Made by a program: the position numbers and the translations under genes. The notes below the pieces were generated by a model that made no database searches, had not been told where the DNA came from, and worked only from the letters and a program-made list of their open reading frames with translations. 64,000 nucleotides of DNA from NCBI RefSeq assembly GCF_030297155.1, contig NZ_AP028067.1, positions 3,534,001 through 3,598,000 on the forward strand, read 5' to 3'. This document shows positions 8,362 to 17,499 of this stretch, piece by piece (the first letter of the stretch is position 1; every line of letters starts with the position of its first letter). The stretch is from Vibrio sp. FE10 (GTDB lineage Bacteria; Pseudomonadota; Gammaproteobacteria; Enterobacterales; Vibrionaceae).

Positions 8362-9120
8362 ATCGCTATTGAATCTAACTCCAACTCCGGTCACCGAAAC
8401 AGCCTCACGAGCTGCGCACGCCTCATCTAAAGCTTCTCTATTACCTACTCAGTAGCAAAGCTTAAACGAGCAAAAACCACTTGCGACAAAGAGTAAGCCA
8501 ACGTTTAAACATCAAGGTTAAGGCTAATAAAACGCCAACTATTCTTCGTTATTATATTTATAAAAATATTTAGTCATTTATTAGCGTTAATTATATTTCA
8601 AGTAATTCACTCCATAATCACCAAAGGAGAAATAGTAGTAATTTTTATAAGAAATCGGCTTAAAACACCCAATTATAAAGTGTGACCACAATAGCTTTAT
8701 TCGCATTTAAATTGTTAAAGAATAATTAATTCCACGTACAAAATTAAATATCTAAATACTAACATTGCATACTTCCAATCTAAGCTCATTCTTATCAATA
8801 AAACTATTTTGCATATAATCCCTCACAAATTAGATTCTAGCTAGATGAATGAAAAAAGCATGCATAATATTCCCGAAGAGTTAACTATTTAGAAAGGACT
8901 GACAATATTTGAAAGTGCATAAAGTTTGTTAAAACCCTTGATTTTAAAGGGCTGCAGGATAAAAAACGATTTGTGATAGATCTCTAAGAATACCTGACTA
9001 GCAGGCGTAATATTAATTCCAGACAAGAGATATGAATAAAATAATTCATTCTTCTCAACTGAGAATAAATAATTACTCTTAGCGATAAAAGTAATTCAAA
9101 TATATAAGAGAGAGACGATC
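8362..9120. other. Long AT-rich regulatory gap upstream of arcA
   Basis: About 760 bp without a gene, the longest non-coding stretch in the window. Possible elements: a -10-like TATAAT at about 8815 with weak -35; a short inverted repeat CCCTT...AAGGG near 8937-8950; and two ARG-box-like palindromes close to arcA (listed separately). GAGAGA precedes the arcA ATG. Arginine and oxygen control would be expected for an arc operon, but I saw no good FNR site. Confidence 0.4.
9032..9078 (+). promoter_or_regulatory. Candidate ArgR operator region of arcA
   Basis: Two AT-rich palindromes resembling ARG boxes: TGAATAAAATAATTCA (9032-9047), perfect at the ends but two bases longer than the E. coli consensus, and GAGAATAAATAATTACTC (9061-9078), imperfect. 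Their centres are 30 bp apart, three helical turns. They lie 43-89 bp before the arcA start. An argR-type gene is 5.7 kb downstream. Found by eye only. Confidence 0.35.
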
Positions 9121-10344
9121 ATGAGTAAGTTCTATGTAGGTTCTGAAATAGGTCAATTACGCCGCGTTCTAGTTCACCGCCCAAGACGCGCACTGACTCA
9201 CCTAACACCCTCTAACTGTCACGATTTGCTGTTTGATGACGTACTGGCTGTTGAGCGTGCAGGTAAAGAGCATGACGCATTTACTCAAACGCTACGTGAT
9301 CAAGGTGTTGAAGTTCTTCTTCTTACTGACTTGCTAGCCGACACACTAGCCGTGCCAGAAGCGAAAGATTGGCTACTAAACTGCCAAGTATCTGATTACC
9401 GTTTGGGTAAAACATTTGCCAATGATGTGCGCTGCTACTTGGGCGACTTACCAAACTTAGAGCTAGCAAAAATCCTAACGGGCGGTTTGTCTTACGCTGA
9501 GATGCCAATGAAATCATCTTCAATGATGCAAGGCATGCACGCACCAACCGACTTCATTATCGAGCCTCTACCAAACCACCTATTTACTCGCGACACATCT
9601 TGCTGGGTTTACGGCGGTGTCTCTATCAACCCAATGGCAAAACCTGCTCGTCAACGTGAAACCAACCACGTTCGCGCTATTTACCGCTGGCACCCAACAT
9701 TCGCAGGCCAAGACTTCATTAAATACTTCGGCGATGAAGAAAAAATCAACTACGACAACTCAACGATTGAAGGTGGTGACGTACTTGTACTCGGTCGTGG
9801 CGCGGTTCTTATCGGTATGTCTGAGCGTACAACAGCACAAGGTGTTGAGCACTTAGCATCGAGCCTATTCAAACACGGTCAAGCGAAGCAAGTTATCGCA
9901 ATGCAGCTACCAAAACACCGCTCTTGCATGCACTTAGACACCGTTATGACACACATGAGCGAAGATACGTTCTCTGTTTATCCTGAAGTGGTGAGTAAAG
10001 ATGTGCAGTGCTGGAACCTAACTGGCGATGAGTCAGGCGCTGTGAAAGTGAAAGAAGAAGGCTACTTCGTAACGGCTATCGAGAAAGCACTTGGCGTAGA
10101 CAAGCTAAACCTAATCACAACTGGTGGTGACAACTTCCATGCAGAACGTGAACAGTGGAACGACGCGAACAACGTGCTGACCGTTAAACCAGGTGTTGTG
10201 GTTGGCTACGAAGGCAACACCTACACCAACGAAAAATACGACAAAGCAGGCATTACAGTTCTTCCGATTCCAGGAGACGAACTTGGCCGCGGTCGCGGTG
10301 GTGCACGCTGCATGAGCTGCCCAATTGAGCGTGATGGTATCTAA
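9121..10344 (+). CDS. arcA: Arginine deiminase
   Basis: A cytosolic enzyme of 407 residues that hydrolyses L-arginine to citrulline and ammonia, first step of the arginine deiminase pathway. Catalytic landmarks are present: [35 protein letters not shown], and the nucleophilic cysteine in [15 protein letters not shown] close to the C-terminus. The length agrees with bacterial ArcA (about 406-418). It is followed by arcC after 72 bp and by an ornithine carbamoyltransferase gene, giving the whole pathway in order A-C-B. The 830-bp upstream gap suggests its own, complex promoter. Confidence 0.97.
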   Translation: MSKFYVGSEIGQLRRVLVHRPRRALTHLTPSNCHDLLFDDVLAVERAGKEHDAFTQTLRDQGVEVLLLTDLLADTLAVPEAKDWLLNCQVSDYRLGKTFANDVRCYLGDLPNLELAKILTGGLSYAEMPMKSSSMMQGMHAPTDFIIEPLPNHLFTRDTSCWVYGGVSINPMAKPARQRETNHVRAIYRWHPTFAGQDFIKYFGDEEKINYDNSTIEGGDVLVLGRGAVLIGMSERTTAQGVEHLASSLFKHGQAKQVIAMQLPKHRSCMHLDTVMTHMSEDTFSVYPEVVSKDVQCWNLTGDESGAVKVKEEGYFVTAIEKALGVDKLNLITTGGDNFHAEREQWNDANNVLTVKPGVVVGYEGNTYTNEKYDKAGITVLPIPGDELGRGRGGARCMSCPIERDGI

Positions 10345-10416
10345 TCACTAAGACGAAACGGCCAAGTTGGACAATCTTAAATAATCTCAGCTTGGCCAAA
10401 ATGAGAGAACACAATT

Positions 10417-11328
10417 ATGACTAAGCAAACTGTTGTTGTTGCACTCGGCGGTAATGCCCTACTTCGTCGCGGTGAGCCGTTAGAAGCCGATGTTCAACGC
10501 CGTAATATTGAAACCGCGGTGAAAACCATCTCTGAAATCGCGAAAGTATACAACGTGGTGTTAGTGCACGGTAATGGCCCACAAGTTGGCTTACTTGCTT
10601 TGCAAGGTTTGGAATACAAAAAAGTAAATCCGTATCCGCTGGATGTATTGGGCAGTGAAACTCAAGGCATGATCGGCTACATGCTGATGCAAGAGTTCAA
10701 GAACTACCTGCCTGATCGCAACATCTCATGCATGTTGACCCAAATGACGGTTGATCCAAACGATCCTGCCTTTGCGGATCCAACTAAGCCGATTGGCCCG
10801 ATCTACGAAGAAGCAGAAGCGCGTGAGTTAGCAGAGAAATTCCACTGGATCGTAAAACCTGACGGCCAACATTTCCGTCGCGTAGTTCCAAGCCCACGCC
10901 CTACCGGCATTGTTGAACACGAAGCGATCACCCAGCTTATCGATGCGGGTCACCTTGTGATTTGTACTGGCGGTGGTGGCATCCCAGTGAAAAAAGAAAA
11001 TGGCAAATTAATCGGTGTTGAAGCGGTTATCGACAAAGACATGTCAGCGGCTTTCTTAGCAAAACAATTGGATGCAGATGCACTGCTTATTCTGACTGAT
11101 GCTGAGGCTGTGTACCTTGATTGGGGCAAACCAACTCAACACGCGCTGCGCAGCACAACACCAAGCGAATTGGCGAAGTTCACATTTGATGCAGGCTCAA
11201 TGGGGCCAAAAATTGAAGCATCGTGCGAATTCATTAAGCAAGGCGGCAAAGTAGTGGGTATCGGCGCACTCGAAGATGGTTTGCAAATCCTGCAAGGCCA
11301 AGCGGGCACCAATATCACCAGAGGTTAA
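10417..11328 (+). CDS. arcC: Carbamate kinase
   Basis: A cytosolic enzyme of 303 residues that transfers phosphate from carbamoyl phosphate to ADP, yielding ATP, ammonia and CO2: the energy step of arginine fermentation. Amino-acid-kinase motifs are seen: VVALGGNALLRRGEP at the N-terminus, VLVHGNGPQVGLLALQ, ICTGGGGIPVKKENGK, and LILTDAEAVYLDWGKP. GAGAGAACACAATT precedes the ATG, so the ribosome binding site is modest. It lies 72 bp after arcA, likely in one transcript. The region after it contains a run of 16-bp degenerate tandem repeats before the next gene. Confidence 0.96.
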   Translation: MTKQTVVVALGGNALLRRGEPLEADVQRRNIETAVKTISEIAKVYNVVLVHGNGPQVGLLALQGLEYKKVNPYPLDVLGSETQGMIGYMLMQEFKNYLPDRNISCMLTQMTVDPNDPAFADPTKPIGPIYEEAEARELAEKFHWIVKPDGQHFRRVVPSPRPTGIVEHEAITQLIDAGHLVICTGGGGIPVKKENGKLIGVEAVIDKDMSAAFLAKQLDADALLILTDAEAVYLDWGKPTQHALRSTTPSELAKFTFDAGSMGPKIEASCEFIKQGGKVVGIGALEDGLQILQGQAGTNITRG

Positions 11329-11350
11329 CGCACTAGCGAGCTTTATCATC

Positions 11351-11415
11351 TTGAAAAACTTAAAGCTTGAGAAGCTTAAACCTTGAAAGCCTTAGACCTT
11401 GATAGCTTTTAAAGC
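11351..11415 (+). repeat. Degenerate 16-bp tandem repeat, four units
   Basis: Consecutive units TTGAAAAACTTAAAGC, TTGAGAAGCTTAAACC, TTGAAAGCCTTAGACC and TTGATAGCTTTTAAAGC (last one 17 bp) start at 11351, 11367, 11383 and 11399; a partial fifth TTGCGAAAAC follows. The period is constant and the TTGA start and CTTA core are kept. It lies between arcC and argF. Function unknown; it may be a worn tandem expansion or a set of protein-binding sites. Confidence 0.75.
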
Positions 11416-11538
11416 TTGCGAAAACAGAATTAAACGAACAAACAGAACCGAACAAATTTAACTAAATATTGAATCGCGCTTTCTTGAATTTTCTTTCCCT
11501 GTAACAAGGAAGCGCCTAAATCTAAAAAGGAATACATC

Positions 11539-12549
11539 ATGGCTTTTAACCTACGCAATCGTAACTTCCTAAAACTACTAGATTTCACTCCACGCGAAAT
11601 TCAACACTTGTTAGATCTTTCTATGGAGCTAAAAAAAGCGAAGTACAACGGTTACGAACAGCCAACACTGACTGGCAAAAACATTGCGCTTATCTTTGAG
11701 AAAACCTCCACTCGTACTCGCTGCGCATTTGAAGTAGCGGCATTCGACCAAGGTGCTCGAGTTTCTTACTTAGGCCCATCTGGCTCTCAAATTGGCCACA
11801 AAGAATCAATGAAAGATACGGCTCGCGTTCTTGGCCGTATGTACGATGGCATCGAATACCGCGGCTTCGGTCAAGAAATCGTTGAAGAGCTAGGCGCTTA
11901 CGCTGGCGTACCAGTATGGAATGGCCTGACTGACGAATTCCACCCAACACAAATTCTTGCTGACTTCCTAACTATGACGGAATACGGCCGTGGTAAACAA
12001 CTGCATGAAATCAGCTTTGCTTACCTAGGTGATGCTCGCAACAACATGGGCAACTCTTTGATGGTTGGTGCTGCGAAAATGGGCATGGACATTCGCCTTG
12101 TTGCTCCAAAACAATTCTGGCCACAAGAAGAACTACTAGCTCAATGTCGTGAAATTGCAGAACACACGGGCGGCAAAATCACGCTAACAGAAGATGTTCA
12201 AGAAGGCGTGCAAGGTTGTGACTTCCTGTACACCGACGTTTGGGTATCCATGGGCGAAGCGAAAGAAGCATGGGCTGAGCGCATTAACCTAATGATGCCT
12301 TACCAAGTCAACATGGACATGATCAAAGCGACAGGCAACCCACATGTGAAATTCATGCACTGCCTACCGGCTTTCCACGGTGAAGACACCACTGTTGGCA
12401 AACAGCTTGCTGCTGAATACCCACAACTAAAAGACGGCGTGGAAGTAACAGATGAAGTGGTTGAATCTGAATACTCTATCGTGTTCGATGAAGCAGAAAA
12501 CCGTATGCACACCATCAAAGCAGTAATGGTTGCGACATTAGGCAGTTAA
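11539..12549 (+). CDS. argF: Ornithine carbamoyltransferase
   Basis: A 336-residue cytosolic enzyme interconverting ornithine plus carbamoyl phosphate and citrulline. The carbamoyl phosphate loop [18 protein letters not shown], the [12 protein letters not shown] helix, the ornithine-binding DVWVSMGE, and the HCLPAFHG loop are all present. The length fits both the catabolic ArcB and the E. coli anabolic ArgI/ArgF groups. Its place after arcA-arcC suggests a catabolic role (phosphorolysis of citrulline), but no other copy is visible here, so it may serve both directions; the symbol arcB would be equally defensible. AAAAAGGAAT precedes the ATG. Confidence 0.93.
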   Translation: MAFNLRNRNFLKLLDFTPREIQHLLDLSMELKKAKYNGYEQPTLTGKNIALIFEKTSTRTRCAFEVAAFDQGARVSYLGPSGSQIGHKESMKDTARVLGRMYDGIEYRGFGQEIVEELGAYAGVPVWNGLTDEFHPTQILADFLTMTEYGRGKQLHEISFAYLGDARNNMGNSLMVGAAKMGMDIRLVAPKQFWPQEELLAQCREIAEHTGGKITLTEDVQEGVQGCDFLYTDVWVSMGEAKEAWAERINLMMPYQVNMDMIKATGNPHVKFMHCLPAFHGEDTTVGKQLAAEYPQLKDGVEVTDEVVESEYSIVFDEAENRMHTIKAVMVATLGS

Positions 12550-12645
12550 TAAGCTGAACAACTAAGAATCTAGGTAGCTAATAATCTAAATAGTTAAGCA
12601 CTCACTTGTTCATAAGACATTAACAAGTTAAGTGCAGTAGCAGGG

Positions 12646-12700
12646 AAATGCGGGTGGCATACTTGGGGTTTAACCCTTGGATAAAGCCCGCATTTTTTTT
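12646..12700 (+). terminator. Terminator after argF
   Basis: AAATGCGGG at 12646-12654 pairs with CCCGCATTT at 12687-12695, with an inner GGGTT/AACCC pairing, followed by eight T. An additional imperfect hairpin (CACTCACTTGTT...AACAAGTTAAGTG) stands just before, at about 12600-12634. Confidence 0.75.
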
Positions 12701-12828
12701 CATTCGATTGAAGAGATTTTTGCCCAAAAAAACACAAGTTTTTCAGTTTCAACAAAGGCTTAAATGGAAGTTAAAAACGGACGTTATTTCGCATAAAAAT
12801 CCATTAAATGAATACTTTACAGAAAGTA

Positions 12829-12856
12829 TTGCATGGCGTTTTTATCTGAGTATAAT
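12829..12856 (+). promoter_or_regulatory. Probable sigma-70 promoter of pyrL-pyrBI
   Basis: TTGCAT at 12829-12834 and a perfect TATAAT at 12851-12856, spacing 16 bp. It lies 30 bp before the pyrL start codon. Confidence 0.65.
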
Positions 12857-12886
12857 CCTCCGCAATTTGTCTTAAGAGAGCAAGAA

Positions 12887-13021
12887 ATGAACTGCAATTT
12901 TGTCGCACATGATTGTCAAACTACACGTCCGAGAGTGGCGTTGGTGTCATTTTTATTTTGCTCTATTGATCGTTTCGAAGCCTCCTATTTTTTAGGGGGC
13001 TTTTTTTTGTCCGCAATTTGA
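12887..13021 (+). CDS. pyrL: pyrBI operon leader peptide
   Basis: A 44-codon reading frame between the promoter and pyrB, the same length as E. coli PyrL. The RNA passes a U-rich tract (TCATTTTTATTTTGCTCTATT) in codons 21-27 and the frame then runs through the attenuator hairpin and stops (TGA 13019-13021) 26 nt before pyrB. This is the arrangement of UTP-sensitive attenuation: when UTP is low the polymerase pauses in the U-tract, the ribosome catches up, and the hairpin cannot form. GAGAGCAAGAA precedes the ATG. Translation and regulation are inferred from the E. coli system; the layout is seen directly. Confidence 0.8.
   Translation: MNCNFVAHDCQTTRPRVALVSFLFCSIDRFEASYFLGGFFLSAI
12978..13008 (+). 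terminator. pyrBI attenuator
   Basis: Stem AGCCTCCTA / TAGGGGGCT with a T-loop, followed by eight T, inside the last third of pyrL and 40 nt before pyrB. Placement inside the leader frame makes it an attenuator and not an end-of-operon terminator. Confidence 0.88.
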
Positions 13022-13047
13022 CTGTATGCATAGAAGGAAGACCCGTT

Positions 13048-13977
13048 ATGGCGCATTCGTTATTTAACAAGCACATCATCTCCATACCTGAGCTCACTCG
13101 TAATGAACTGGAGCTTATCGTCGACACCGCAGCAAGGCTCAAGGCAGAGCCAAACCCAGAGTTGCTGAAAAATAAAGTCGTTGCGAGCTGCTTCTTTGAG
13201 CCTTCAACTCGAACTCGCCTGTCATTTGAAACCGCAGTTCAGCGCCTTGGTGGCACGGTCATCGGCTTTGATAATGGCGGAAACACATCGTTAGCGAAGA
13301 AAGGCGAAACGCTTGCCGATTCAGTGCAGGTTATTTCATCTTACGTCGATGCCTTTGTGATGCGTCACCCACAAGAAGGCGCAGCACGTTTGGCCTCTGA
13401 ATTTTCGAATGGGGTTCCAGTGGTAAATGGTGGCGATGGAGCGAACCAACACCCGACTCAAACCTTGTTGGATCTGTTCTCGATTTACGAAACGCAAGGC
13501 ACGCTCGATAACCTCAATGTGGCGTTTGTCGGCGATCTAAAATATGGCCGTACCGTGCACTCATTGACGCAAGCGCTGTCGAAATTCAATAACGTACGAT
13601 TCTTCTTTATCGCGCCAGAAGTATTAGAGATGCCAGATTATATCTGTGAAGAATTAGAAGAGATGGGTATCCAATACAGCACCCACACCAGCATTGAAGA
13701 AGTCGTGCCTGAACTGGATGTTCTGTACATGACTCGCGTACAGAAGGAGCGCTTCGATGCGTCGGAATACGCGCACATGAAGTCGGCTTACATCCTAACC
13801 GCCGATACATTGAAAGACGCACGCCAAAACATGAAAGTACTTCACCCACTACCACGTGTCGACGAAATCACCACCGACGTCGATAAAACGCCACACGCTT
13901 ACTACTTCGAACAAGCTGAAAACGGTGTATACGCTCGCGAAGCCCTATTAGCCCTAGTTCTTAACGACACTTTATAA
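13048..13977 (+). CDS. pyrB: Aspartate carbamoyltransferase catalytic subunit
   Basis: The first committed step of pyrimidine synthesis: carbamoyl phosphate plus aspartate to carbamoyl aspartate. The 309-residue chain has the carbamoyl phosphate loop [40 protein letters not shown], the aspartate-binding [10 protein letters not shown] and [14 protein letters not shown]. The ATG at 13048 is preferred because GAAGGAAG precedes it; an earlier in-frame TTG near 13018 overlaps the leader stop. It is followed by pyrI after 15 nt, giving the class B holoenzyme of catalytic trimers and regulatory dimers as in E. coli. Expression is controlled by the pyrL attenuator. Confidence 0.97.
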   Translation: MAHSLFNKHIISIPELTRNELELIVDTAARLKAEPNPELLKNKVVASCFFEPSTRTRLSFETAVQRLGGTVIGFDNGGNTSLAKKGETLADSVQVISSYVDAFVMRHPQEGAARLASEFSNGVPVVNGGDGANQHPTQTLLDLFSIYETQGTLDNLNVAFVGDLKYGRTVHSLTQALSKFNNVRFFFIAPEVLEMPDYICEELEEMGIQYSTHTSIEEVVPELDVLYMTRVQKERFDASEYAHMKSAYILTADTLKDARQNMKVLHPLPRVDEITTDVDKTPHAYYFEQAENGVYAREALLALVLNDTL

Positions 13978-13992
13978 GCAGGAGAAACAGTC

Positions 13993-14457
13993 ATGGTTAA
14001 ACAAACTCAGCTACAAGTAGAAGCGATCCGTAACGGCAGCGTGATTGACCACATCCCTGCTCACCTTGGGATTAAAATCCTTAAACTGTTTAAGCTGCAC
14101 AAAACAGAACAACGTATCACCATGGGGTTAAACCTGCCATCATCAGCGCTCGGCAACAAAGACCTGATCAAGATTGAGAACATCTTTCTGACCAAGGAAC
14201 AAGCCAACCAATTGGCTCTGTATGCGCCGCAAGCCACAGTCAACCAAATTGAAGAGTACAAAGTGGTCAACAAGCTAACCCTTGTGCTGCCAGAGCAAAT
14301 CAACAGTGTGTTCGCATGCCCAAATAGCAACTGTATTTCACACGGTGAACCGGTCGAAAGTAGCTTTAAAGTGCAGCTAAAACACGAAAACGTACAGCTA
14401 AAATGTCACTATTGTGAAAAAGTATTCTCTCGCGAGATCATGAGTGAAATTCGCTAA
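13993..14457 (+). CDS. pyrI: Aspartate carbamoyltransferase regulatory subunit
   Basis: A 154-residue regulatory chain, the usual length. The N-terminal allosteric domain begins [20 protein letters not shown] and carries the nucleotide-site region up to about residue 100; the C-terminal zinc domain has four cysteines in [11 protein letters not shown] and [10 protein letters not shown]. It binds CTP/UTP (inhibition) and ATP (activation) and joins PyrB trimers. It starts 15 nt after pyrB, with GCAGGAG as ribosome binding site. A perfect inverted repeat without T-run lies 43 nt after its stop. Confidence 0.97.
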   Translation: MVKQTQLQVEAIRNGSVIDHIPAHLGIKILKLFKLHKTEQRITMGLNLPSSALGNKDLIKIENIFLTKEQANQLALYAPQATVNQIEEYKVVNKLTLVLPEQINSVFACPNSNCISHGEPVESSFKVQLKHENVQLKCHYCEKVFSREIMSEIR

Positions 14458-14500
14458 CCCTTAGCGCCATTACCTCCGCAATAAAAACCTTTAATTATTT

Positions 14501-14536
14501 ATGGATATTTATTCCCAACACGGAATAAATATCCAT
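14501..14536 (+). promoter_or_regulatory. Paired ARG-box-like inverted repeat between pyrI and argR-type gene
   Basis: Perfect 15-bp arms (ATGGATATTTATTCC 14501-14515, GGAATAAATATCCAT 14522-14536) with loop CAACAC. Each arm read outward contains GGAATAAATATCCA, which differs from the ARG-box core TGAATAAATATTCA at two of 14 positions. The two centres are 20 bp apart, close to the spacing of paired ARG boxes. As RNA it would also form a hairpin, but no T-run follows, so a terminator role for pyrBI is less likely. It is about 250 bp upstream of the argR-type start. Confidence 0.5.
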
Positions 14537-14784
14537 TTAACCAAAGAATAAAACTCCACAATAAAAGCAATTAACCAGAATTTTGTTTGGTGATCGCCTT
14601 CAAAAAGATAACTATCCTTTAGTGGTAGACTCAATGCATAGATGATCATACATCTCGCATACCCTTCCTTCTCTACTTCGAGATTCATCGGTAAGCCTAA
14701 TTAATAATCGTACTCTACGGCTTTGGGAGTGCGCTCGGCGCTATGGACAAGCGATATCCACAGTTTGACCTTAAGGAGTTGTTC
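14537..14784. other. Leader region of the argR-type gene
   Basis: Together with 14458-14536 this makes a 327-bp gap. I see no small gene. A partly palindromic segment TAGATGATCATACATCT lies at about 14639-14655. The promoter could not be assigned with confidence. Confidence 0.35.
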
Positions 14785-15273
14785 ATGAACGAAATCACTG
14801 AGCACGGTTGCTTGTATTCAGCTGAAGATAAAACACTGACTGCCGCGTGCAAACGCTTACTACAACAACAAAGCTTCTCGACCCAGAATCAACTGCGAGA
14901 GAAACTCGTCGACATTGGCTATACGGGCATTAGCCAATCGACCGTATCTCGCATTTTGTCACAGCTTGGCGTTGTCAAAATCCAGAACGCCTGTGGCAAA
15001 AAGGTGTACTGCATCACCGTTGAAAGCGCGCCAGTTCGTGTCGATGCGTCCATCTCATCGCAGATCGAATTAATTACTCATAACCAAGCGATGGTGATAG
15101 TAAAAACTCACCCAGGTTGTGCACAGTTAGTTGCGAGATTGGTTGATATAGACCCACATACCGAGATTATCGGCACTGTTGGCGGCAACGACACCGTGTT
15201 AATTATTCCAAAAGACACAACCAATATTGATGCTTGTGAACAAGTGGTCAAAGCACGTTTGGGTGTTGCCTAA
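14785..15273 (+). CDS. ArgR family transcriptional regulator (second, arc-linked type)
   Basis: A 162-residue repressor-like protein. The N-terminal winged helix carries the recognition segment GISQSTVSRILSQLGVVK; the C-terminal oligomer and arginine-binding domain has HPGCAQLVARLVD and IIGTVGGNDTVLIIP. E. coli ArgR has GDD in the last motif, where both aspartates contact arginine; here the first is asparagine. It is diverged enough from housekeeping ArgR to be a paralogue, and its place beside arc and pyr genes suggests control of the arginine deiminase operon. The ATG at 14785 is chosen because AAGGAG precedes it; an in-frame ATG at 14743 would place that site inside the gene. Target and ligand response are inferred. 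Confidence 0.85.
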   Translation: MNEITEHGCLYSAEDKTLTAACKRLLQQQSFSTQNQLREKLVDIGYTGISQSTVSRILSQLGVVKIQNACGKKVYCITVESAPVRVDASISSQIELITHNQAMVIVKTHPGCAQLVARLVDIDPHTEIIGTVGGNDTVLIIPKDTTNIDACEQVVKARLGVA

Positions 15274-15448
15274 ATGTCTCTTTGGCAAAGGCTGACAACT
15301 CATGTTGAGCTGCTGACACTCTCTCGACTGCCCCAGAAAATTGCTCACCCGCCCTAGCGGATATTTGTTTGCCAATGAAACTAATCACAAACTATTACGG
15401 TCTGATTGAGTTAAGATACCTTTAACTCCATTTTGATGACTAAATAGT

Positions 15449-17296
15449 ATGCGACGACTTGCCACATTACTTTTTGTTTGTATTTCCCTATTCACCCAGC
15501 CTGCGTGGGCGCTTTTTGGAAATGACAACGCCGAGCCAAGCTTCGGAGGCAATAACAACGGTTTTGTCCCTGTAGACCAAGCTTTCCCTTTCAATTACTA
15601 CCAGCAAGACGGCAAGGTGCTTCTCGACTGGCAAGTAAAAGAGGGCTACTACCTTTATCAACATAGCCTCTCTTTCAGCGGTCAAAACCTCGCGATCGGC
15701 AATGTTGAAATGGAAGACGGCCAACCACACCAAGATGAATTCTTTGGTGAGGTGAGCATTTATACTCAGCCGTTATTCGTGCAAGTTCCTCTCCAGAGTT
15801 ACCAAGATGGCTCACAGCTAATCGTTAAGTATCAAGGCTGTGCAGATGCTGGTTTCTGCTACCCACCAGAAACTCGCGTAATCGACATTGAACCCTTTAC
15901 AGGTTCAAGCGACTCTCTAGCTAATGCAGCATCACAAGGCTCATCGGCTGCAAACAATGAGACCGATGTTTCAACGCAACAAACCTCTCCGAAAGCTGAC
16001 GTTGCAAGCAACGCAACGCCGCAACCAAACGCGCCAGTTTCAAAAGAAGCGAACCTAGCCGATAAGCTGGGTGACAGTTGGTGGACACCATTATTATTCT
16101 TAGCACTCGGTGTTGGCTTAGCCTTTACGCCGTGTGTTCTGCCTATGTACCCAATCCTAACGGGTATCGTATTAGGTGGCGGCAAGCTCAGCCAAGGTCG
16201 TGCGCTGATGCTGTCTTTCATCTACGTGCAAGGCATGGCGTTAACCTACACCTTATTGGGTTTAGTGGTTGCCTCAGCGGGTATGCAGTTCCAAGCAGCC
16301 ATGCAACATCCTTATGTATTAATTGCGTTGAGCATTCTGTTCGTGGCGTTAGCCATGTCGATGTTTGGCGTTTATAACCTGCAACTTCCAAGCAGTATCC
16401 AAACTTGGCTTAACAATCAAAGTAACAAGCAACAAGGTGGCAATACCTTGGGCGTGTTCGCGATGGGTGCTATCTCTGGCTTGGTGTGTTCACCTTGTAC
16501 CACGGCTCCATTGTCGGGTGCGTTGCTGTATGTGGCTCAAAGTGGCGACCTATTAACGGGTGCGATTGCTCTGTATGCCTTAGCGATGGGTATGGGTATC
16601 CCGCTGATCTTGGTTGCGGTGTTTGGTAATAAGCTGTTGCCGAAAGCGGGTAGCTGGATGGATAAAGTGAAGATCGTATTTGGCTTTATCTTACTGGCAG
16701 CCCCTATCTTCCTACTAGAGCGTATTATCCCTGAATTATGGGCAACCGTGCTTTGGTCTGGCCTTGGTTTCATCGCCTTTGGTTGGCTTTACCACAGCAA
16801 GAATGCACTGCCATTCGGTGGCTGGAAGCAAAGCGCAGTCGGCATCATCGCGATGCTTGGCTTGTTTGCTTCCGCACAGCCTGCGTTGAACTATTGGTTT
16901 GCGGAGAAGAGCATAACGCTAGAGCAACAGCATATCCAATTTGCACGCATCAACACCGTTGAAGAGCTAGAGATCCAGCTCATCGAAGCGAAGAAACTAG
17001 GCAAGCCAGTGATGCTCGATTTCTACGCCGATTGGTGTGTCGCATGTAAAGAGTTTGAGAAGTACACCTTCCATCAAGCTGATGTCGAGAACAAGCTTTC
17101 TGATTTTGTACTGCTTCAGGCAGACGTAACGAGAAACATGCCTCAAGACATTGAACTGCTTAAACAATTGCAGGTGCTTGGCTTACCAACCATTGAGTTC
17201 TGGGACGGCAAGGGTAACCATGTTCCAAATGCTCGTGTCACCGGTTTTATGCCTGCAGATGTATTCTTAAAACACATGCAAGACCACCAGCTATAA
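15449..17296 (+). CDS. dsbD: Thiol:disulfide interchange protein DsbD
   Basis: An inner-membrane reductant pump of 615 residues that carries electrons from cytosolic thioredoxin to periplasmic DsbC/DsbG and related proteins. A signal peptide ends near residue 21 (LFTQPAWA). The periplasmic N-domain has [12 protein letters not shown] with its two cysteines; the membrane domain has [19 protein letters not shown] and [18 protein letters not shown]; the C-terminal thioredoxin domain has [16 protein letters not shown]. All six redox cysteines are present. An Ala/Ser/Gln-rich linker (about residues 155-200) separates the first two domains. It stands alone between argR-type and crbR genes. Confidence 0.96.
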   Translation: MRRLATLLFVCISLFTQPAWALFGNDNAEPSFGGNNNGFVPVDQAFPFNYYQQDGKVLLDWQVKEGYYLYQHSLSFSGQNLAIGNVEMEDGQPHQDEFFGEVSIYTQPLFVQVPLQSYQDGSQLIVKYQGCADAGFCYPPETRVIDIEPFTGSSDSLANAASQGSSAANNETDVSTQQTSPKADVASNATPQPNAPVSKEANLADKLGDSWWTPLLFLALGVGLAFTPCVLPMYPILTGIVLGGGKLSQGRALMLSFIYVQGMALTYTLLGLVVASAGMQFQAAMQHPYVLIALSILFVALAMSMFGVYNLQLPSSIQTWLNNQSNKQQGGNTLGVFAMGAISGLVCSPCTTAPLSGALLYVAQSGDLLTGAIALYALAMGMGIPLILVAVFGNKLLPKAGSWMDKVKIVFGFILLAAPIFLLERIIPELWATVLWSGLGFIAFGWLYHSKNALPFGGWKQSAVGIIAMLGLFASAQPALNYWFAEKSITLEQQHIQFARINTVEELEIQLIEAKKLGKPVMLDFYADWCVACKEFEKYTFHQADVENKLSDFVLLQADVTRNMPQDIELLKQLQVLGLPTIEFWDGKGNHVPNARVTGFMPADVFLKHMQDHQL

Positions 17297-17328
17297 CGAC
17301 GACATTCGTCTAAATACAAGCACGAACG

Positions 17329-17374
17329 AAAGCCGCACCGCCCCTCCGTAACGAGATGGCAGTGCGGCTTTTTT
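17329..17374 (+). terminator. Terminator after dsbD
   Basis: AAAGCCGCAC (17329-17338) pairs with GTGCGGCTTT (17362-17371), followed by T-run, 33 nt after the dsbD stop. Confidence 0.8.
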
Positions 17375-17499
17375 GCTATTCCGAGTAACGCTTTCTTATT
17401 CAGGGGATAAAAGTCGATATGGTTCAGACTTTTAATGCATAGATATTGTCCACATACTCAATCAGGATGATAATAAATATTAACTAAATTGTTAAAAGT

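Noticed and set aside
12648-12875. 75-codon open frame after argF
   Set aside because: It covers the argF terminator and the pyrL promoter, and its sequence is low-complexity Phe/Lys; not a gene.
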